From positions 3,537,501 to 3,601,500 of the forward strand of contig AP018318.1 in the NCBI GenBank assembly GCA_003990705.1: a DNA stretch of 64,000 bases, read 5' to 3'. Position 1 is the stretch's first letter, and each line of letters starts with the position of its first letter. The translations under genes were made by a program, and so were the position numbers. This document shows positions 60,901-64,000 of the stretch, in pieces. Below the pieces are notes generated by a model. It searched no databases. It was not told the DNA's origin and saw only the letters and a program-made list of their open reading frames with translations. Source of the DNA: Nostoc sp. HK-01 (GTDB lineage: Bacteria; Cyanobacteriota; Cyanobacteriia; Cyanobacteriales; Nostocaceae).

Positions 60901-61119
60901 TCCGAGGTAGGAAATACCCGCTGCAACGGAGAGATTTGTTAGCACTAGTTGAAAAGCAAAAGCGAGAATCACGCCGGAGATTAAGGCGACAAAAAAGCGT
61001 GGCCCGGATGTCAGCACCGATGCCTGCGCTGGCGTGACGCTTGAGGGATCTACAGAAATTTGTGCTACCCATAATAATGGTTTGTAGAGTCCCAACATAA
61101 TTCCCGTACTTTGAATCAT
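57997..61119 (-). CDS. Large repeat-built membrane protein of unknown function (1040 aa)
   Basis: The N-terminus has three to four membrane helices (about residues 38-60 and 95-165, LISGVILAFAFQLVLTNLSVAAG and IGTAVGIWTLVTVTIALLIASFLA). A cytosolic or periplasmic helical body then shows at least seven copies of a unit of about 110 residues, each in two parts: a first half like VESYLRNTGKAELNPDAIRADLKRLLEDPQAG (broken here) and a second half like RLSRFDRDTLVQLLSQRQDLSEDQVNNIINTVED. The clearest units are around residues 560-980. The C-terminus has one more hydrophobic segment (AAWWLFATAVVSAIFAAFGGAIAV). I do not know the family. It faces the HLIP array divergently across 500 bp. Confidence 0.8.
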   Translation of the reverse strand: MIQSTGIMLGLYKPLLWVAQISVDPSSVTPAQASVLTSGPRFFVALISGVILAFAFQLVLTNLSVAAGISYLGHSSDSDANHGETGSFGGTIRKIGTAVGIWTLVTVTIALLIASFLAVKLSLVIFDPRLGAILGLVIWGAYFLLLVWVSSTTVGSLIGSVVNTATSGFQAIMGTATAALGAKAVNQQVVATAEAAAAAVRRELGSAIDPISIRENVEDYLEKLRPPELDISKIRGEFEKLLNDPQLKAIAGSPDLRNIDRQKFIDLVSSRTDLSKRDVKRIADTLYSVWQQTVGEHQPTPDRLGELVNYLKSLPPGQTKTDELNAKLEQLIAETRSSKDTTQETTPGLIQQTLQQGFTALTGIVLGRTDLSDIDVEKIWQSLSTAKDKVTEQADKLGLPTPSQPYSPIRADVENYLHNTYAWQLSQEKIAQEFRDVIYDPAADPGIIKRELDRFSRNDFVNILQQRGLLTQAEIGRIADRLEAVRQSVLVTVTAEEEREITQDLQRRVESYLLVTPKSELNAEGIEKNFHPLLSDSDADFETFSRRLAVLDREELRKILLERNDVQVYEVEPILDELEKQRDRVLIEAQGIAEQAKYQAETLWLNVESYLRNTGKAELNPDAIRADLKRLLEDPQAGMSAIQTRLSRFDRDTLVQLLSQRQDLSEDQVNNIINTVEDSWHSIRHAPQAVADKAKEQYDSVTTVITDYLRNTGKAELNPEGIQRDLNRLFENPKEGAVALRQRLSQVDRDTLVKLLSQRQDLSEEQVNQVIDSVQTSIRNFVRAPRRLATRTQQKMDTFKAYLEEYLRQTGKEELNPEGIKRDLQLLLHDPRVGVESLSDRLAHFDRSTIIALLKIREDMSDEEAARIADNIVSVREQFVEQVRGIQRRIQDVIDGIFGRIRNYLNSLDRPELNYDGVKRDVRQLFEDPQAGFDALRDRLSAFNRDTLVAIMSSREDISEEDANRIIDQVERARNTVLQRAERLQHEAQRRLEEVKHQAQKQAEETRKAAASAAWWLFATAVVSAIFAAFGGAIAVTPIG

Positions 61120-61636
61120 TGTATTTCCTTCTTTTAAAGTTTAACTTTGGAGGGATTTAAGAATGGTGTGAGCAGCAACTATGAAATTTATGTCTGTAAC
61201 TATCGCCATACCTAACTCTCGTAAATCTCAGAATCCTGGAATTTAGGCGATTTCAGCATCCATCTGAAGTTTGAACAATATATCTAGCGTCGGGTAGAAG
61301 TTTGTTTATCCATAAGATTTAATTTTTAGGATATTTGTTGAATTAATAAAGCAAAACGCCCATTTATTACCAAATTTAGGCGTTTAATTCCTATTTATTA
61401 AAACTAGATAAATTACTATGTTTTAATCTTAGCCTAAGCAAAATTTAGTTAATAGTAATTTACATTTATTTACAAATATGATTTTTATCACCCTCTGAAG
61501 GCGGAGATGTTGAGACTTTCAGGCTTTTTTTAATCGTCCACAAGAAGTGCTTGGAGTTTGTACCTACAGACGGAAAGCAATCTATCAATAAATAGCTAAC
61601 GTTAAGTTAAGTAACAAATAAGTTTGGAATCAAACA
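61120..61636. other. 517-bp divergent upstream region of the repeat protein and HLIP array
   Basis: A/T-rich DNA with an AAACGCC...GGCGTTT hairpin (about 61356-61385) and, at about 61499-61532, CTGAAGG...CTTTCAG followed by a run of seven Ts, terminator-like. The latter ends about 105 bp upstream of the first HLIP start. Promoters for both directions must be here. No gene is seen, but a short transcript that ends at 61532 is possible. Confidence 0.5.
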
Positions 61637-61840
61637 ATGGAAACTCGCTCCTCCACGAATTTGCCAACAGTTGCTACTGAATATAACGGTATTGATCGTA
61701 ATGCTTTCGTCTACGGTTGGACTCCTCAAGCTGAACTATGGAATGGTCGTTTAGCGGCGATTGGTTTTGTGGCTTATTTATTGTGGGATTTAGCAGGTTA
61801 TAGTGTCCTGCGCGATGTATTACACCTAATTGGTTACTAA
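61637..61840 (+). CDS. High-light-inducible protein (HLIP) 1
   Basis: A 67-aa single-helix chlorophyll-binding (CAB/ELIP) protein. The diagnostic motif ELWNGRLAAIGFVAYLLWDL supplies Glu, Asn and Arg for chlorophyll binding inside the membrane helix (about residues 34-55). HLIPs bind pigment and protect photosystem II or chlorophyll synthesis from light stress. It is first of three in tandem on the same strand (gap 41 bp to the next). The start ATG is at 61637; no strong Shine-Dalgarno is present (TTTGGAATC). The C-terminal YSVLRDVLHLIGY is conserved in all three. Confidence 0.95.
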   Translation: METRSSTNLPTVATEYNGIDRNAFVYGWTPQAELWNGRLAAIGFVAYLLWDLAGYSVLRDVLHLIGY

Positions 61841-61881
61841 AACAAAAAATTGAAAATATTAGCTAATTTTTGGAGGAAAAA

Positions 61882-62100
61882 ATGCAATCTCGAACTACAG
61901 AAACTCGTTCTTCTACCGACTTACCAGGTGTTGCTCAAGCTTATAACGGCATAGACCGCAATGCGTTTATTTTTGGTTGGAATCCCCAAGCTGAATTGTG
62001 GAATGGTCGTTTAGCGGCGATTGGTTTTGTGGCTTATTTATTGTGGGATTTAGCCGGTTATAGCGTCCTGCGGGACGTATTTCACCTCATTGGTTACTAA
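61882..62100 (+). CDS. High-light-inducible protein (HLIP) 2
   Basis: The second HLIP, 72 aa (MQSRTTETRSST...). A longer frame starts at TTG 61870, but the ATG at 61882 is preceded by a good Shine-Dalgarno (GGAGG at 61872-61876) and is the better start. The chlorophyll motif AELWNGRLAAIGFVAYLLWD is identical to that of HLIP 1. The nucleotide sequence from GAATGGTCG onward is nearly the same as in HLIP 1, including codon choices, suggesting recent duplication or gene conversion. The N-terminal part is more variable. It is co-transcribed with the neighbours. Confidence 0.94.
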   Translation: MQSRTTETRSSTDLPGVAQAYNGIDRNAFIFGWNPQAELWNGRLAAIGFVAYLLWDLAGYSVLRDVFHLIGY

Positions 62101-62142
62101 AGAAAAAAGTCGAAAAAACTAGTTTATTTTTGGAGAAAAATC

Positions 62143-62355
62143 ATGGAAACTCGTGAAACTCGTTCCTCTACTGATTTACCAGTGATTGCTAATGCTTATA
62201 ACGGCCGCGATCGCAATGAATTTCTGTTTGGCTGGACTCCCCAAGCGGAATTATGGAATGGTCGTTTAGCAGCAATTGGTTTTGTCGCTTATTTGCTGTG
62301 GGATTTAGCCGGTTATAGTGTTCTACGTGATGTATTACATCTGATTGGTTATTAA
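62143..62355 (+). CDS. High-light-inducible protein (HLIP) 3
   Basis: The third HLIP of the array, 70 aa, with AELWNGRLAAIGFVAYLLWD and C-terminal YSVLRDVLHLIGY. The ATG at 62143 follows TTTTTGGAGAAAAATC (SD GGAG). Compared with copies 1 and 2 it shows more silent differences in the shared part (for example TTTGTCGCTTATTTGCTG), so it diverged earlier or escaped conversion. The N-terminus METRETRSSTDLP contains a duplicated ETR. Part of one probable operon; the downstream gene is on the other strand. Confidence 0.94.
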   Translation: METRETRSSTDLPVIANAYNGRDRNEFLFGWTPQAELWNGRLAAIGFVAYLLWDLAGYSVLRDVLHLIGY

Positions 62356-62431
62356 GTTTAGGGAACAGGTTACAGGAAGTGGGGAACAGTAAATGAGGGT
62401 AATAGTTTTACTTACCTACACCCTTACACCC

Positions 62432-63556
62432 CTATATCCCTATACCCCCAGCCTTGGGAAGGCGGAACCAAAATCTGGAACCGCCTTCTTGACGTGCTGA
62501 ATAACCTATACTTCCGCCCCAATGCTCAATCGTCATACGGCAAAAATAAAGACCAATACCGCCTCTACCTGAACGATTTTGACCTTGGGAAAATTTTTGA
62601 AATAAATTATCTACCATTTCTGGTGGTACACCTTCACCTTCATCATCGATAGTGAACAGAATATATTCTGCTTCTGCTTGCAAACCTATAGTGACAGTAG
62701 AATTTTCTGGACTGTGGCGATAAGCATTTTCCATTAGATTTGTAATGACCCGATCTAAACGCGATTGTTCACCAACAACTTTCCAATCTGCTGTGATATC
62801 AACGTCAGCAGCAAGATTTAACCGCTGATTAGTCAGAGCAAAAGTAGCTTGGAATAGCTCTATGACTTCTTGTATAGCCACTAAAATATCTGGAGAAGTA
62901 TGAGTATCTACAATAAAACTTTCTAGCGATCGCACCTCAGCCGAAAAAGCATCTAAAATATTTCTAATTAACATTTCTTGCTTAATAGATTGCTTGCGGG
63001 CAATTTCTAAATGTTCTTTGCCTCTATCTGTTAAATTTTCAAATTCTAGCAATGCTAAACAGCAGTTAATTGCATTTAGTTGCCCTGCTATATCATGGAT
63101 AATGCAATTAATTAATACTTCTTTTTTTTGATTCTCTTTTAATAATTGCTGATAATTTAATTGTTGTTCTCTCCCTGCTTGGATTAAGTGTTGCTTGTAT
63201 TTAAATTTATCTTGGGCTAATTCAATTAACAAAATTTTACTTTTATTTACACACAAAGCATAAGCTTCTAGTTGTTCTTCATAACCGTTTAAATTTTTTT
63301 GACTCCAGATACCAGAACTTAGCTTGCCAATGCTATTGCTATCCCAAAAATCTTCGGCATCAAACAAAAAATTTTCTAAAAAAGCAAATTCCTCTTGGGG
63401 AATTAACATATTCATACCAAATTTTAATTCCTGGCTACAAAAACGCCTCAACCAATTAGGTGGTTGAGCCGTAACTCTAAATAATCCAATATCAATTTTT
63501 TCTAAAACTAAAATATTTAAAGCTAAAAATAAGTCAGATAATATAGTTTTATTCAT
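62432..63556 (-). CDS. Sensor histidine kinase (374 aa)
   Basis: A soluble kinase. The first about 150 residues (MNKTILSDLFLALNILVLEKIDIGLFRVT and a DAEDFWDSNSIG stretch) form an uncharacterised sensory part, then a helical linker with LIQAGREQQLNYQQLLKENQKK. The phosphorylated His is probably in INCIIHDIAGQLNAINCCLALLEF, a HisKA-like variant with HDIAGQL instead of HELRTPL. HATPase_c is well formed: NLMENAYRHSPENS, DDEGEGVPPE and GRGGIGLYFCRMTIEHWGG. It forms a pair with the 137-aa gene upstream (27 bp away), which presumably feeds it. It converges on the HLIP array. Confidence 0.85.
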   Translation of the reverse strand: MNKTILSDLFLALNILVLEKIDIGLFRVTAQPPNWLRRFCSQELKFGMNMLIPQEEFAFLENFLFDAEDFWDSNSIGKLSSGIWSQKNLNGYEEQLEAYALCVNKSKILLIELAQDKFKYKQHLIQAGREQQLNYQQLLKENQKKEVLINCIIHDIAGQLNAINCCLALLEFENLTDRGKEHLEIARKQSIKQEMLIRNILDAFSAEVRSLESFIVDTHTSPDILVAIQEVIELFQATFALTNQRLNLAADVDITADWKVVGEQSRLDRVITNLMENAYRHSPENSTVTIGLQAEAEYILFTIDDEGEGVPPEMVDNLFQKFSQGQNRSGRGGIGLYFCRMTIEHWGGSIGYSARQEGGSRFWFRLPKAGGIGI

Positions 63557-63582
63557 AACATAAATATATAGAATTTAATTAT

Positions 63583-63996
63583 TTATTCTTTAGGTAGTTG
63601 ATTGAGTAATTTATCAGATTTTTCTTGTAATAAGTTGGAAAGATTTGCTTCTTGTTGCATAGCAGAGAGATGTTTTTCATCTAAAATACTATTTAATAAT
63701 AATATCCAATCACCTTCCTCTGAGGGAAAAATATGGATGTCTGCACAGATACCAACATCCATTTTAACCAAGGGTAAAAAGATAGGAGTATCATCTAAAG
63801 GTAGTAAACCTTCTAGGAAAAAAACTTGCTGGCATATAGATATTCCTGGACTAAGATTCATAATGCCATACTCAGATAGTTTTCCACCCCAGGCTACTAG
63901 ACAACCATCTTTTTTGACTAATAAATAGGCAAGAGATCGCTCTTCTATAATAAAGTTGAGCAGATATAAAATCACAGCATGGGGAATATCTACCAT
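63583..63996 (-). CDS. Small companion protein of the kinase (137 aa), unknown sensory domain
   Basis: The frame begins with ATG at 63994-63996, and the codon just before it is TAA, so the N-terminus is complete in the window. The protein is alpha/beta with YLLVKKDGCLVAWGGKLSEYGIMNLSPG and EGLLPLDDTPIFLPLVKMD, a pattern that resembles a PAS-like or GAF-like small sensor (compare adenylate-cyclase and kinase companion proteins in cyanobacteria). It ends in a coiled stretch (SAMQQEANLSNLLQEKSDKLLNQLPKE) that could dock onto the kinase. It is 27 bp upstream of the kinase gene and surely co-transcribed with it. Confidence 0.75.
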   Translation of the reverse strand: MVDIPHAVILYLLNFIIEERSLAYLLVKKDGCLVAWGGKLSEYGIMNLSPGISICQQVFFLEGLLPLDDTPIFLPLVKMDVGICADIHIFPSEEGDWILLLNSILDEKHLSAMQQEANLSNLLQEKSDKLLNQLPKE

Positions 63997-64000
63997 TTAT

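Noticed and set aside
60632-61072. 146-codon frame overlapping the 1040-aa gene
   Set aside because: It lies wholly within the large gene in another frame on the same strand and looks like composition noise.

Overview
The window is chromosomal DNA of a filamentous, probably heterocyst-forming (Nostocales) cyanobacterium. The evidence is frequent HIP1 octamers (GCGATCGC), short A/T-rich heptamer-type repeats and CTCCTGC-type repeats between genes, three high-light-inducible (HLIP) genes, bilin-type GAF sensors, a large Ser/Thr kinase-AAA-GAF-histidine kinase protein, and best-matching relatives (TrmFO, DnaG, Omp85, LptB/LptF) of the Nostoc/Anabaena type. I ran no database search; family calls rest on motifs I can read.

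Layout. 1-2 kb: end of lptB and an LptF/G-type permease (LPS export). 2-10 kb: a conserved small protein with a GST, argD, a K+ channel with RCK domains, a GlcD-type FAD oxidase, a NUDIX hydrolase, a GHL10-type glycosidase and a membrane protein. 10-24 kb: sensor-kinase territory, with a PAS/GAF kinase, tRNA-Lys(CTT), a kinase relic, an alpha/beta hydrolase, an 1815-aa tripartite kinase and a 1065-aa kinase with three tandem GAF domains that carry the hallmark residues of red/green cyanobacteriochromes. 24-29 kb: a NADAR protein, a small DUF6881-like protein, a methyltransferase, and a TPR gene split cleanly by a 1641-bp insertion sequence with an 11-bp target duplication. 29-37 kb: phosphoribosyltransferase, family 4 uracil-DNA glycosylase, a stand-alone DXCF-type cyanobacteriochrome GAF protein, an SDR, trmFO, two overlapping micro-genes, secreted proteins, a LURP-one-like protein and a cell-wall amidase. 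37-39.3 kb is gene-poor. 39.3-46.3 kb: a two-component cluster (RR, two RR-kinase hybrids, Rcp1-like RR, PAS kinase, NarL-type RR). 46-57 kb: lipid-A-disaccharide-synthase-like protein, Omp85/BamA, SnoaL-like protein, an orphan substrate-binding protein next to a Cache-HAMP-GGDEF cyclase, an amidase-glucosaminidase fusion and dnaG. 57-64 kb: a small His-box hydroxylase/desaturase-like protein, a 1040-aa membrane protein built of repeats, three tandem HLIPs, and a kinase with a companion protein.

Themes. Light sensing and light protection recur (three-GAF cyanobacteriochrome kinase, single-domain DXCF GAF, HLIP array). Envelope functions are scattered through the window (LptB/F, Omp85, LpxB-like, two amidases). 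Only one mobile element is clearly present. The most promising under-described items are the triple cyanobacteriochrome kinase, the stand-alone DXCF GAF protein, the orphan binding protein/diguanylate cyclase pair, and the repeat-built 1040-aa membrane protein facing the HLIP array.
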